Shown here: positions 37,965 through 47,703 of the stretch, one piece after another
Layout of the letters: each line of letters opens with the position of its first letter
Position numbering within the stretch: the stretch's first letter is position 1
NCBI GenBank assembly: GCA_905221605.1
Contig: CAJNDS010000063.1
Location: 192,501-241,806, forward strand
Reading direction: 5' to 3'
Length of the DNA stretch: 49,306 bases
Source of the DNA: Symbiodinium natans
Lineage: Eukaryota; Sar; Dinophyceae; Suessiales; Symbiodiniaceae
Made by a program: the position numbers and the translations under genes
The notes under the pieces: generated by a model
Seen by the model: only the letters and a program-made list of their open reading frames with translations
Told to the model about the DNA's origin: nothing
The model's database searches: none

Positions 37965-40900
37965 TCACAGATGCTTCCACCGATCGATGGCCAGGGATAT
38001 CCTTTCTTTCGTTCGCACATCATCCCAAGCCAAATGGACCTTGTAGTTCAAGGTCCGCTCTCTCCATAGCCACAAGACGTATTTCATCTGCTTCACAGTT
38101 GGCCTTTCATCTCCAACTTCATCTTCCAATTCTTGAAGTCGATTGGCAAGTCGTCCCACCAACTCGTGCTTGATGCCACGTTGAGTCAGATTCTCATGCC
38201 TCAGCCCAGCACGAAGCTCCTCTACTGTCGCCAAGTGAAGTAGGTCTTTGACCACTCGCTCTCTCTCGGACCTTGTGACCTCATCGTCTCTCCAAGTGGA
38301 CCTTGACATCGAGCTTTGAGCACCCGGTGATCGACTCGGTTCTATAAGACTAGGCCTTCGTGGTGTGGACGGAGTCTCGGATCTGCATGAACTTCTATGT
38401 TGCTCAGAGCGGGAAACGGCACGGACTTGAGTTGCTGGTCTTCTCTGATCGACGTTCTCTTGGCGGGAATCTTCGGCACGGACTTGAGTTGCTGGTCTTC
38501 TCTGATCGAGGTCCTCTTGGCGGGAATCTTCGGCCAAAGGACCATTAAGGTTCTCCAGCTCCTTCTCGATGGCTTTCGCTGTTGCATCCCTCAGTCGCTG
38601 CAGCTTCCTCAGTCTCCTTTCGCTAGACCCAGGAATCCATCTCGAAGTCGCCGACACTATAACCCATTTTAATCCTTCCCAGACCACCAATCCTCCTATT
38701 ATCGCCAAAAACACCAAAAGCCAGCCAATCATATCCCAATCCAGCTGAATGCCCTTCTTCTCTGCCTCCTCCTCTATTGCAGTCATGGAGGTTCGTGCCT
38801 CCGTCGTCAACACCAACAAGCAGCAAATTGTAGCCACCAAAACCTTCGCAGCTATATTGCTTCGTGGTGCTTGTAGAGACCCTCGGGTAGGACACTGCAG
38901 CCCCCATAAGCACAGGAGATCCACAATCCTTTGTCCTGTCAGGGCCTTTGTTAATAAGTCTGCCAACTGGACCTTCCCCGCACAATGGCGGGTGACCACA
39001 TAGCCAGATTGCAGCTGTTCGAAGAGCCAATTCGCCTTGATTCGTAGGTGCCTGGTTCGCCATGAACTACCACCACTCGCGATGGCTAATGCTGCTGTGC
39101 TGTCGGACCTCACTTCCCTCTTGGTGACTGTAATATCGATGTCCTGTAGTAAGGCCTCTACACCCAACATCCCGACGGTGCCGTTGAGGATAGCGATCAG
39201 CTCACTCTCCCCTGTGGATAGGGATACCAGTGATTGTCGGCCCGAGCGCCATAATATTGGAGTGCCAGCCCACATCACAGCCCAGCCTTCACGTGACCGG
39301 CCCCCTTCCGGGGCAAACGCAGCATCGCAGTACATTGCCAGCTGACCGTCATCAAAGAAGATGCTCAACCTGTAGCTCCTTGTTCTTACCAGGTAGCCAT
39401 GTGCTCTGGTTCCCAGTTGAATAGCCCGACGAGGTGCCCGGCATGATAGCGACGCCATTAGCGATGACAAATAGGCAAGGTCAGGTCGAGTACGTTGGCT
39501 GAGCCATAAAATTTCTCCCGTCAACTGCTGGGCATATCGAATTTGCTCAGGTGTTCCCTGCTCGTCCTCGTCCTGCGTCATGAAAACTGCCTGTTCCTTT
39601 GCAACAGGTACTCGGGCCGTATGTACATTCTCCACCCCATGGCTTCGTAGTAGCTCTTGCACGTATCCTTCTTGTGAGAGACTCAGGGAATTGTCGTCTT
39701 CATAATGCAGTTCCATTCCCAAAAATCTAAGATCCACATCCCGTTGTAACAATCGCAGATCAGATGTGTCCCAAAGCTTTTGGATCTCCCTTGTCAGCTC
39801 ACGAATGACATGCTCAGCGCCACACAGAAGAAAATCATCCACGTAAATCAGCACGATTCCTTGCACTTGCTGATGGTCGTCACGTACAGTCCACCAACTG
39901 GTAATTGCCCTTCCCTGTTGCAAACTCCAAATGGCATCAGCAATCGTTACAGTGACCTTTGCCAATTGCTTGTCACGATGAGCTCCCCATAGCTTCGGTG
40001 CTTCCTTCAATCCGTAGAGCGCCCGAGTTAGGGCCCACAACTCCCAAGCACTCGTAATCCCCAGTTTTTCCAACAGCTTGGGAGGACTGACTAAGATCAC
40101 TGGGTCGCTCTTGGTCTCGCCAATCGGAGTTTTGAGGAATGCGGTCACGATGTCGATGATCCCGACAGCCCAGGAATTCTTGACCGTAAGGGCCAACGCA
40201 GCCCTTACAGCCTCAGCAGGAGCAGCTTCAGTGTAGACAGACTCACACTCATTCGTGGCCATGTTTCCACACACCACCAGGCGCGCCTTTCTCTTGAACC
40301 ATGTAGTTGGGTCACTGGCCACGGCATCATCTCTTGGCTTAACAGTGAACACGAACTTTGTTGGTAGTCGCTGCACACCAGGTTTCCGAAACCAATGCTC
40401 CCTTTCAGGCGTCCCAACCATCAGCCTCTGGATCGCGACCGACACACTCTTCACCTCCTTTCTAATAGCTGGTTCCCAAACTTGCAAGTTCGCCAGGACC
40501 TCGGACGGATGAGCAGTATAGGTCACTTCCAGCGGCCCTGTCAGGGATGCGAGAACTTCTTCTATGTTTCTCGTGTAGTTCACCTCGATCTTCTGAACCA
40601 TCGGAGGCCTCGTTTCCTGCGAAGTGAGCAGCTCATCGATGCAGACTCTTCCTTCCGGAAGTTCCAGAAAGCAATCACCATCATCACCACTCAACACATG
40701 CAGGTTAGGCTCCATGCTCTGCATCTTCGGCTCCACTGGTTCGTTGGCTTCTGGAAACTGGAAAATAGGCACCACGAAACCCAGCTCTTCCAACTGTCCG
40801 ATATCAGAGTAGGTCATCTTTCCCAGGCATTCAGGGGTGTATCCTATGAGGACAACTCGCTCTCCAGTCCAAGGCAGAACCTGGTGTTTCCGTCGAGGTG

Positions 40901-43900
40901 AGAAGGTATTGCAAAGGTCAGGTCGTAATGGTAGGACATGTCCAAACAGCTCTCGACCCTCATTGTCCTTAACTGTCGTGACGGCTCCCTTCACCACATC
41001 CCCCCGACTTAACTCCACCCAAAGTTCTCCTCCTCGACTCGGACAAACAATCGGCACGGCATAGTTGTAGGAGGCCTCAGCATTGTTCTGGTCTTGGTGT
41101 AGCTCCTTTTCCACGTTGCGAGAAACCCACATGGCAGTAAAGGTGGCAGCTGGTTCGGCTTCCCTAAGGATTCGAGCAAGGACCTGTGTCACCTCTGGAA
41201 ACTCCTGCTGGCCCTTCATCATTCCAACCACACCACCATGTCGGTACATTCCGAACTTCCGAGAGTCAAAGAATCCAAGCAACGCCAATTCTCCAACTAG
41301 ATCCTTCGCCTCCTTTACATCCCAGTGCTCAAGCAATCGGGTTGCCTGTTGTCGGGCATGGTCTGCGATGTCGCCAGGTGTCGGGTCTTGTACGCACAGC
41401 GTCCGGACCACAGGTGGCTTCTTTCCAATGACTCTCCTCCTGGATGACGGGCGCGGCTCCTCAGCTTCCAATTCCTGTTCCGGTACTCCTGGATCATGTA
41501 GGTGGGGTCGAACATGCAATGTGTGAAGAAACCCCCCTTTATCGTCTGGCCCTCCATCTCCAGGAGGTATGTACACCAGGTGACCATCATCAATCAAGCC
41601 GCTCAGACCCACATAGTGACCCGACGTCCATTTGGATTCCAAAGCTTCTGCCTTTCTTCGTGGTCCCTTCGCAGTGAATGGCCGCTTCTTCATGTGGACT
41701 CGGGAACCATAGGGCGCTATGAGCTTCGACTTCCATCCCAAGGTCTTGGCTCTTTGCTCCGCCGCAGCTGACTCAATCGCCGTCGGCCACAACTCCAACG
41801 GTAGTCCTCCTCCTCGAAGAAGGGCTCTCGCCCTGTCCTTTATCCATCGAACGGTCCGCTCTGCCACCCCATTCGATTGTGGCTCGCCAGGCTCGCTCCA
41901 AGTGGCTCTAACTCCTTGATTCCTCAACCATGCTCGGAAATTTGCAGAAAAGAACTCTCCTCTGTCTGCATGAAACCTCATCACTGGCATTCCAAGACTC
42001 GCAATGTAGAGCATCACATCCTGCATGGCGGCTCGGATCGTGGAGTTCTTATTGTCCGGAAGGGCTGTTGAAAAGACCAGGTAGCTCATCTCTGGTGGAA
42101 GACAATCGCCGTTTTCCATTACCTTATTTGCCTGGTCCGCTTGCGACTCCTCCTCCTCACTCTCCGGGTCAATGAGCACAGATTTGCGGGGTTCCTCCTC
42201 CTCTTCCTCCTCCTCTGACAACACATGTAACTCGCCCATCTCTTGCCGAGGTTGAGGTCCTTCTGGCTCATCTAAGTCTGGAACAATGTATTCTGGTAGA
42301 TCGTGGAGTGGCTCCTGGTGGTCACCCACACCATCTCGTGGCCGGCCTTCGTCAAAGAAGTCCTCATTATCATCCAGCCCGGCTCCAGCCCCCTCCTCAG
42401 GAAGATGTAGTCCTGGACCCTCTGGAAGATCTCCCCCTCGATAGGCCTTCAGGTACTCCGTCGGAAAAGTGTAGCGCGCAACCAGGATGTATTTCATGCT
42501 CTTTGTTAAGCTCCCACGAATCATTGGGTCCAGACCGGGTCTTATCGGTCCAGTGAGGTCAGAGGTCACCACAAAGGCGTCGGGATGGCATACTCGAGCA
42601 TGACGACGTCCTAAGCCCTTTGACATCACACATGTCAAGCAGTCTCTTCTGTAGGGGTGATGGTTCGAATCGACATGGCTCTTCCACACCTCATCACTGA
42701 CTGCCATTAAGGAGGGCGATCTTCCCCACAAGTGGAAAGCCACCAGCATCGCCTTGACCAGACCAGGGGACCACCGAGCATTCTTCTCACCCTTCTCATC
42801 GTCCTGGTCCATGTCGGTGCCTCGTATGTCCTTGAGTGCATGGAAGTAGGAAATGTTGGTCCCGATGGTTGTTGGCGTGGAGCACTTTGAGCCCATCCCT
42901 TGCTGGTCAAAGCTCACCCGATATTGCCCAGACTCCTCCTCGAAGGACCGCCACATCGGTGATTGCCATAATCCACCTCTCTTTGTATCTTCACCAGGGT
43001 GCTCCAGAAAGAAGCCAACCGACCTCCTCCTGTTGCTTCCAGTTGCCCGGGTGAGTCTTCCTGCAGTTGCTACCACATAAAGCCAAAGCATCCTGGCTAT
43101 GACCGTGAGGGACTTGATAGCTGCAGGGTTATGGTGTTGAAGCGCATCCATCAAACCAGATCGCCCAGGTGGCCCACCGAACAGTAGGTCAATTCGACCT
43201 TCGCGGGCTCCCCACATAAGCATTCGCCACACATTGGTGCCCAAGAGGTCGTGACCCCTGCATCGATCGAGATCGAGCTCCAAGACCACCGTGTCACCTC
43301 GCTCCAACTTGAAGAAGTCAAGATGACTGTCCTTCCCGGCGCAAAAGTGTATCACCCATCGCTTGGCTGCCAAAAGAGCTCGCCGTTGTGGTCGGGTCAA
43401 GAAGTCAATGGGCCTAAGAACATCCCATCCCCTTTCCGGCAACTCCTGTGGCACCATCCCTCCTAGACATTCTCCTGGAAGATCACATAGGAAAGGCGCG
43501 TCACGAAGCGCTCGTAACCCTGGTTCTCGTGCGCCTGAGTTCGTGTAGTGCATGAGGTACTCAAACCACGACTTATCCAAACCAGCTGCGACCTTTGCTA
43601 TCCGATCCTCTGTCGCTAAGGTCTCATTCTCGAGCCGCTCCTTCTTCCTCTCCTCCAGGCGGGCGATCAAAGCCAAGGCCTCAGCCTCGCACAGCTGTGG
43701 GCAACCACTATTCACGTTGAGGGGCACCTGGACTCCTTCTGAATCCAGCAACAGACACTCCTTTGGCGACCAATGTAGAGTGTACCCCAAAGTTCGAACC
43801 AGATCTCCCATTGGGACTATGGTTTGTGCTTCCTTGTTCTGAGCAGTGTCCTTCGGGGCCATGAGGAGGGTGCCAGCCTCGTTGATTTTCATTTGCAATG

Positions 43901-46460
43901 AGTGGCTGCCAGCTAACTCCACCATCACCTCTTCAGCTGCTTCCCACTCCGCCCATGAACGGGCGCTCCGGAGGGCATGTGTCGCCCCTGAATCCAGGAG
44001 GGCTGTTGTGGTCCTCAAAGAACACACCCGGATGTCCTTCACGATCAGCACTCGCATCGAGGGGGTTTTCTCTGGGCTCTTGTCTGGCTCCCCTGCTTGG
44101 GGGCTGGTGGCCTGGGCCTGGACAATCTGCTGGGCGGCCTGAACCAGACTGTCTAGGGTCCAAGGAATCCCCTGAACCGGAGCCCCAGCTAGGCTCTTGT
44201 CCTCCGCTGCAACTGCTGCCACCGTTGGGGCACTCGGAGAGGCACCCGCTTCTGAGGTTCTTGTTGTGGTAGGCGAAGATCCGGAAGCTGGCTTGCCCTT
44301 CGAACCCCCTTTCCCAACAGGACAATCCTTCTGTCGATGTCCTTCTGCTCCACACTGAAGGCACTTCCGAGCTCTCGTGTCACGGTCCAAAGTGGTCATG
44401 CTATGCGAATAATTGCATCGTGCCCCTCTTCGGCATCCCGAGGCCTTCATAAAGTACTTGCAAAGTTCAGCACCAGCTTTGTCCTTGATCTTACCGGTCG
44501 TAGGACTGCTCCCAGTTGCATCCGCTGCACGAACCTTAGGGGTAGCTGATGATTTTGTTGTTCCAGCTGCAAGTACCTCCAACTCAGCCTGAAGATGTCG
44601 CTGATATGCAACGACCTGATCCAGTGTCGGCTGTCCGTCCAGGCGAAGCGTTGTCCGCAGCATGGCCGTCCTGAAAGCCGCATCGGCTGAGGCCTGGATA
44701 TGCCGGTCGGTGAGGGACGCCAAACCCTTCGTTAGGACTGTTGGATCCGGCGGACTCATGCCCACAGCCTGGCAACGTGCCAACCACCTTGGCCAAGCCC
44801 GAAGCAGCGCTATCACATCATCAATCCCATCACCAGAGGTCAGGTAGTCGGAGGGCATCTGTAATCGTCTCAGCATCTCATGTCTTTCTGCCCCTCCTCC
44901 AGGCTGGTACAAGGTGTGAAGTCGAAACAGCATCTTCGGGGTATCTTGTGTTAAGCGCTGCGAGATCATCTCCTTTTTCAGATCATCTCCCATGGCGCTC
45001 AACAGCATTGCTGACACCCTCGCATTGACTCGTACCCACCGTCCTTCACAAAGTCGCTCGGAGCCCACTGTCCCTATCTGCAGCCTTTCCAACGGTGTAG
45101 CACTCAACCATGTAGCATAAGTCTTGCCAACCATTGCCACCACAGAAGCCCACCACTGACTGCTTTGTTCGCTAACATCAGCCATGACAGAGCCTGCCAC
45201 TTCTAGCCAGTCTTGGAATTCAAGAGCAGCTGTCGCAGTTGTAGTGGAATCCATCCTCGCCGGCAAAGGGGCCAAAGCTGTGGTTCCAGGCTTCACGGTC
45301 TCGACCTCATTCGACGTTGTGCTCCGGGCCATTGCCTGTAGCTGTAGCTGTTGCAATTGCTGCATGCTCTTCGTTAAGGCATCCAGGACAGTGCTTTCTG
45401 GCGTCGTAGTTGGTCTCGTCGGCGGGGACGGCGTCCTTGGTCGTCCAAGGAGGGCGCTCAACAGACCCGGTCGATGCTCCGATTCCTCCACCGGCTGCGA
45501 GGCTTCCTGGGTCGGGCCAAACGTCATTGGCTCCGGGGCTGATCTTTGGACTGGCGGAGGTTCCGTGGTTGCAACACGAGGTACAGACGAAGGCTCTGGC
45601 TGAGGAACTTCTGGCAGCGATCCTCTCATCGATGCACCTGCAGCCATTTCCTCATCTTGTCCAGGGCCTCCTGGCTGTCTCACCCATGGCGACCAAGTAT
45701 GATCAGCTCGGCTCTCTCGACATCGTCGCAACTCATCTTGCAACAAAGCGTTGTGTTCCTCAGTTGTTCTCAGGCGAGCGAGCAGATCTCCCAGCTGTCT
45801 CTGTACTTCGGCTTGAATCGCCTCTGCAGGAATCGATGAGGAACTGGGCGCTGAGGTCTCCTGTCGCCTAGACCTCATTCCAGGCGGGGTTCTCAACGAA
45901 AAAGTCGGCCCACCCGGCGGGGCTGGTGAAGAGCGTGAGCTCCCAGCTAAAGGGCTGGGAAACAGCTCCACTTGATTGTTCATGGACACATACGATCCAA
46001 GTCGTGAAACCCACGAAGGCACTTCCATCCCCGTGAGCCCTGAAAACCATGCACCACGTGTCTGTACCATTGATTGCACGGACCGAGGTGTCATGAAACC
46101 ACTTGTAGTTGGCTGACCCACAGCATCTGTCATCGTTGCGGGCACAGGTGCTCCAGCTGGTTCTGTAGTCGTCGAAACTTCTTGTCTCGCCTGCTGCAGC
46201 TCAGATCTGGTTTCCACCTGCTCCGAATGACCAGTGCCATCGGGCTGGGATCCCATTGGCATCGGGCCACAATCTGCTGACCCATAACCAACTGGAACTT
46301 CCTCCACCAACCTTGACGCAGAGACAGCAGCTGCTCCACTACTAGAGGCCGCTGCTTCCATATTCATTTCAGCTGCAAAAGCAGCCCCTGTTGCAGAGTT
46401 CGCATCGCCTCTGGTCACACCATTAGGCAAAGCTCCATCTGGTAGCGCTTGGGCAAACAT
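37965..46460 (-). CDS. Copia Gag-Pol polyprotein, about 2,831 residues
   Basis: Start chosen at the first ATG after the LTR; the frame extends a few codons upstream into the LTR. In order: a long Ser/Pro/Gln-rich Gag; a CCCH zinc finger (Cys667, 676, 682, His686) next to a CCHC knuckle (Cys700, 703, His708, Cys713); protease LLDSGAT with Asp823; a methyltransferase-like region (HFCAGK at 1038, GGPPG at 1095); integrase with an HHCC-like region near 1255 and Asp1301, Asp1499, Glu1534; acidic stretch near 1420; reverse transcriptase with YVDD at 2206; RNase H with Asp2379 and Glu2418; two hydrophobic segments near 2540 and 2580; a 19-residue tandem duplication near 2650; and a SAP-like helix pair near 2745. 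All active-site residues seen are intact except the methyltransferase-like Cys. Unusually long for copia (often 1,300-1,500). Confidence 0.93.
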   Translation of the reverse strand: MFAQALPDGALPNGVTRGDANSATGAAFAAEMNMEAAASSSGAAAVSASRLVEEVPVGYGSADCGPMPMGSQPDGTGHSEQVETRSELQQARQEVSTTTEPAGAPVPATMTDAVGQPTTSGFMTPRSVQSMVQTRGAWFSGLTGMEVPSWVSRLGSYVSMNNQVELFPSPLAGSSRSSPAPPGGPTFSLRTPPGMRSRRQETSAPSSSSIPAEAIQAEVQRQLGDLLARLRTTEEHNALLQDELRRCRESRADHTWSPWVRQPGGPGQDEEMAAGASMRGSLPEVPQPEPSSVPRVATTEPPPVQRSAPEPMTFGPTQEASQPVEESEHRPGLLSALLGRPRTPSPPTRPTTTPESTVLDALTKSMQQLQQLQLQAMARSTTSNEVETVKPGTTALAPLPARMDSTTTATAALEFQDWLEVAGSVMADVSEQSSQWWASVVAMVGKTYATWLSATPLERLQIGTVGSERLCEGRWVRVNARVSAMLLSAMGDDLKKEMISQRLTQDTPKMLFRLHTLYQPGGGAERHEMLRRLQMPSDYLTSGDGIDDVIALLRAWPRWLARCQAVGMSPPDPTVLTKGLASLTDRHIQASADAAFRTAMLRTTLRLDGQPTLDQVVAYQRHLQAELEVLAAGTTKSSATPKVRAADATGSSPTTGKIKDKAGAELCKYFMKASGCRRGARCNYSHSMTTLDRDTRARKCLQCGAEGHRQKDCPVGKGGSKGKPASGSSPTTTRTSEAGASPSAPTVAAVAAEDKSLAGAPVQGIPWTLDSLVQAAQQIVQAQATSPQAGEPDKSPEKTPSMRVLIVKDIRVCSLRTTTALLDSGATHALRSARSWAEWEAAEEVMVELAGSHSLQMKINEAGTLLMAPKDTAQNKEAQTIVPMGDLVRTLGYTLHWSPKECLLLDSEGVQVPLNVNSGCPQLCEAEALALIARLEERKKERLENETLATEDRIAKVAAGLDKSWFEYLMHYTNSGAREPGLRALRDAPFLCDLPGECLGGMVPQELPERGWDVLRPIDFLTRPQRRALLAAKRWVIHFCAGKDSHLDFFKLERGDTVVLELDLDRCRGHDLLGTNVWRMLMWGAREGRIDLLFGGPPGRSGLMDALQHHNPAAIKSLTVIARMLWLYVVATAGRLTRATGSNRRRSVGFFLEHPGEDTKRGGLWQSPMWRSFEEESGQYRVSFDQQGMGSKCSTPTTIGTNISYFHALKDIRGTDMDQDDEKGEKNARWSPGLVKAMLVAFHLWGRSPSLMAVSDEVWKSHVDSNHHPYRRDCLTCVMSKGLGRRHARVCHPDAFVVTSDLTGPIRPGLDPMIRGSLTKSMKYILVARYTFPTEYLKAYRGGDLPEGPGLHLPEEGAGAGLDDNEDFFDEGRPRDGVGDHQEPLHDLPEYIVPDLDEPEGPQPRQEMGELHVLSEEEEEEEEPRKSVLIDPESEEEESQADQANKVMENGDCLPPEMSYLVFSTALPDNKNSTIRAAMQDVMLYIASLGMPVMRFHADRGEFFSANFRAWLRNQGVRATWSEPGEPQSNGVAERTVRWIKDRARALLRGGGLPLELWPTAIESAAAEQRAKTLGWKSKLIAPYGSRVHMKKRPFTAKGPRRKAEALESKWTSGHYVGLSGLIDDGHLVYIPPGDGGPDDKGGFLHTLHVRPHLHDPGVPEQELEAEEPRPSSRRRVIGKKPPVVRTLCVQDPTPGDIADHARQQATRLLEHWDVKEAKDLVGELALLGFFDSRKFGMYRHGGVVGMMKGQQEFPEVTQVLARILREAEPAATFTAMWVSRNVEKELHQDQNNAEASYNYAVPIVCPSRGGELWVELSRGDVVKGAVTTVKDNEGRELFGHVLPLRPDLCNTFSPRRKHQVLPWTGERVVLIGYTPECLGKMTYSDIGQLEELGFVVPIFQFPEANEPVEPKMQSMEPNLHVLSGDDGDCFLELPEGRVCIDELLTSQETRPPMVQKIEVNYTRNIEEVLASLTGPLEVTYTAHPSEVLANLQVWEPAIRKEVKSVSVAIQRLMVGTPEREHWFRKPGVQRLPTKFVFTVKPRDDAVASDPTTWFKRKARLVVCGNMATNECESVYTEAAPAEAVRAALALTVKNSWAVGIIDIVTAFLKTPIGETKSDPVILVSPPKLLEKLGITSAWELWALTRALYGLKEAPKLWGAHRDKQLAKVTVTIADAIWSLQQGRAITSWWTVRDDHQQVQGIVLIYVDDFLLCGAEHVIRELTREIQKLWDTSDLRLLQRDVDLRFLGMELHYEDDNSLSLSQEGYVQELLRSHGVENVHTARVPVAKEQAVFMTQDEDEQGTPEQIRYAQQLTGEILWLSQRTRPDLAYLSSLMASLSCRAPRRAIQLGTRAHGYLVRTRSYRLSIFFDDGQLAMYCDAAFAPEGGRSREGWAVMWAGTPILWRSGRQSLVSLSTGESELIAILNGTVGMLGVEALLQDIDITVTKREVRSDSTAALAIASGGSSWRTRHLRIKANWLFEQLQSGYVVTRHCAGKVQLADLLTKALTGQRIVDLLCLWGLQCPTRGSLQAPRSNIAAKVLVATICCLLVLTTEARTSMTAIEEEAEKKGIQLDWDMIGWLLVFLAIIGGLVVWEGLKWVIVSATSRWIPGSSERRLRKLQRLRDATAKAIEKELENLNGPLAEDSRQEDLDQRRPATQVRAEDSRQENVDQRRPATQVRAVSRSEQHRSSCRSETPSTPRRPSLIEPSRSPGAQSSMSRSTWRDDEVTRSERERVVKDLLHLATVEELRAGLRHENLTQRGIKHELVGRLANRLQELEDEVGDERPTVKQMKYVLWLWRERTLNYKVHLAWDDVRTKERISLAIDRWKHL
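38418..38535 (-). repeat. 57-bp tandem duplication inside the polyprotein
   Basis: GGCACGGACTTGAGTTGCTG and following bases occur at about 38418 and 38475, giving two copies of AEDSRQE(D/N)(L/V)DQRRPATQVR. The copies differ by a few bases. Confidence 0.8.
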
Positions 46461-46464
46461 AACC

Positions 46465-46759
46465 TGAAAAACCACTGTAAATCAGGGCAGCATGCCAGAC
46501 TTGAAATCCATGGCTGGAGGCCGCGCGCCCTGATCTTTTGCTTCTGCAAACAACGAAGGTGAATCTGTGGAAGGCTATGCATAGAAAATCGGTTTTTGTA
46601 CAGGTGACCGATATGCATGCCTGCTAAGACTTGATGTTGTGTTGTAAATCTTCTGAACATGTGCTCAAGGGAGCCTTTCGTAGCCCCTCCCTGAATGCAG
46701 CCAAGACGGAGCGAAGCGGGCGAAGACATCTGTGTTGAACCTGGCCAGGGCTTTCTTCA
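46465..46759 (-). repeat. 5' LTR of the copia element
   Basis: 295 bp, same ends and sequence as the left LTR. Expected to hold the promoter for minus-strand transcription; no TATA box can be asserted. The target duplication ACCCT follows at 46760-46764. Confidence 0.92.
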
Positions 46760-47084
46760 ACCCTAAACCCTAAATCCTCGAGTTGGGTAGCCTCGGAGCA
46801 ATCAAGCCTGCAGCTTTCTCTTAGTTGAAAGGGCTCAAAAGCCCTGGATTCCTTGAAGCCTTCGTTGAGGGTTTAGGGTTCAGGGTTTAGGGTCTAGGGT
46901 TTAGGGTTTAGGGGCCAGAATAATTACTAATCTAGGACCCAGAGTAGGCCCTTATTCCCTTTTCTAAGGGTTTGGGTTCCCTTAGGTTTCTCCTGGGTCT
47001 AGTATAAGGCTTGGGGGGGTTCAGGAACTTTCGGAATTCGGCGTTTAGGGCTTTGGGATTGTGGTTTGCACCGAGATGTCACAG
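46760..47084. repeat. Intron piece right of the retrotransposon
   Basis: CCCTAAACCC remnant of the target tract, unique sequence, TTTAGGG at 46867-46911 and a family F element. Confidence 0.6.
46931..47002. mobile_element. MITE-like foldback, family F, copy 3
   Basis: TCTAGGACCCAGAGTAGGCC at the left; TTTCTCCTGGGTCTAG at the right. Shorter than the other copies. Confidence 0.6.
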
Positions 47085-47117
47085 CTGTGGCTCGAACTAG
47101 AGCAGAGGTCAAAGACT
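47085..47117 (+). CDS. Coiled-coil exon, second gene
   Basis: LWLELEQRSKT, 33 nt, phase 0, acceptor TCACAG and ACT|GC donor. TTTAGGG-like sequence follows. Confidence 0.5.
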
Positions 47118-47268
47118 GCTGGAGGTGTATGGTTTAGGGTTTAGGGTTGAAGGCAGGGCACCATTCGAGCAGCGGGCAAAGGACAGTCGACTACTACTAC
47201 GACGATTACGACGACTATTACTGATGCTCCTTGCCAACCCTCTCTCCAGGATTTACGAGCTGCAAGTT
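47118..47268. other. Intron-like stretch with ACG/ACT trinucleotides
   Basis: Short TTTAGGG at 47132-47148, then an imperfect CGACTACTACTACGACGATT run at about 47188-47222. No exon supported. Confidence 0.45.
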
Positions 47269-47377
47269 GGGATTTTCCCCCATACTAACAGTCCTCAATA
47301 GGGACTGTAATAGGGATGCTACAGTCCCCATTAAGGACTTTTAGTATAAGGGGGGGGGGGGGGGGGGGGAACATCCC
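47269..47377. mobile_element. MITE-like foldback, family A, copy 5
   Basis: GGGATTTTCCCCCATACTAA at the left and GAACATCCC after a run of about 20 G at the right. ACAGTCCTCAATAGGGACTG and CAGTCCCCATTAAGGACTTT pair inside. Confidence 0.7.
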
Positions 47378-47409
47378 AAACTGCTAGCCGAAATGGAGTG
47401 CCTGTAGAG

Positions 47410-47463
47410 CTCTCCAAGCGACAGCACGAGGATCGCGCGAGGCGGCTGGACGACCTGAATGGG
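47410..47463 (+). CDS. Coiled-coil exon, second gene
   Basis: LSKRQHEDRARRLDDLNG, 54 nt, phase 0, acceptor GTAGAG and GGG|GT donor, directly followed by TTTAGGG. Confidence 0.55.
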
Positions 47464-47547
47464 GTTTAGGGTTTCGGGTTCAGGGTTCAGGGTTAAGGGC
47501 CCAGAAGCCCTGTAAAGAAGGTCAGGGACTAGATTGAAGGACCCTAC

Positions 47548-47700
47548 TTAAACCCTAAACCCTAAACCCTAAACCCTAAACCCTAAACCCTAAACCCTAA
47601 ACCCTAAACCCTAAACCCTAAACCCTAAACCCTAAAACCCTAAAACCCTAAAACCCTAAACCCTAAAACCCTAAAACCCTAAACCCTAAACCCTAAACCC
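47548..47700 (-). repeat. CCCTAAA tract with CCCTAAAA block
   Basis: About 13 heptads, a block of CCCTAAAA octamers (about 47630-47680), then heptads again. Confidence 0.9.
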
Positions 47701-47703
47701 AAG

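Larger units (their letters stand above)
37614..46759 (-). mobile_element. Ty1/copia LTR retrotransposon, intact
   Basis: 9,146 bp. Two identical 295-bp LTRs, one long Gag-Pol frame on the minus strand in copia order (integrase before reverse transcriptase), and a 5-bp direct flank ACCCT on both sides. The target is a CCCTAAA tract. A GA-rich polypurine tract (GAGGAGGAG) abuts the 3' LTR. No standard initiator-Met tRNA primer site is visible; the start codon is only 4 nt after the 5' LTR. Identical LTRs and an unbroken frame point to recent insertion. Confidence 0.92.

Noticed and set aside
38342-46339. Plus- and minus-strand open frames overlapping the copia polyprotein
   Set aside because: They are shadows of the long Gag-Pol frame in other frames.
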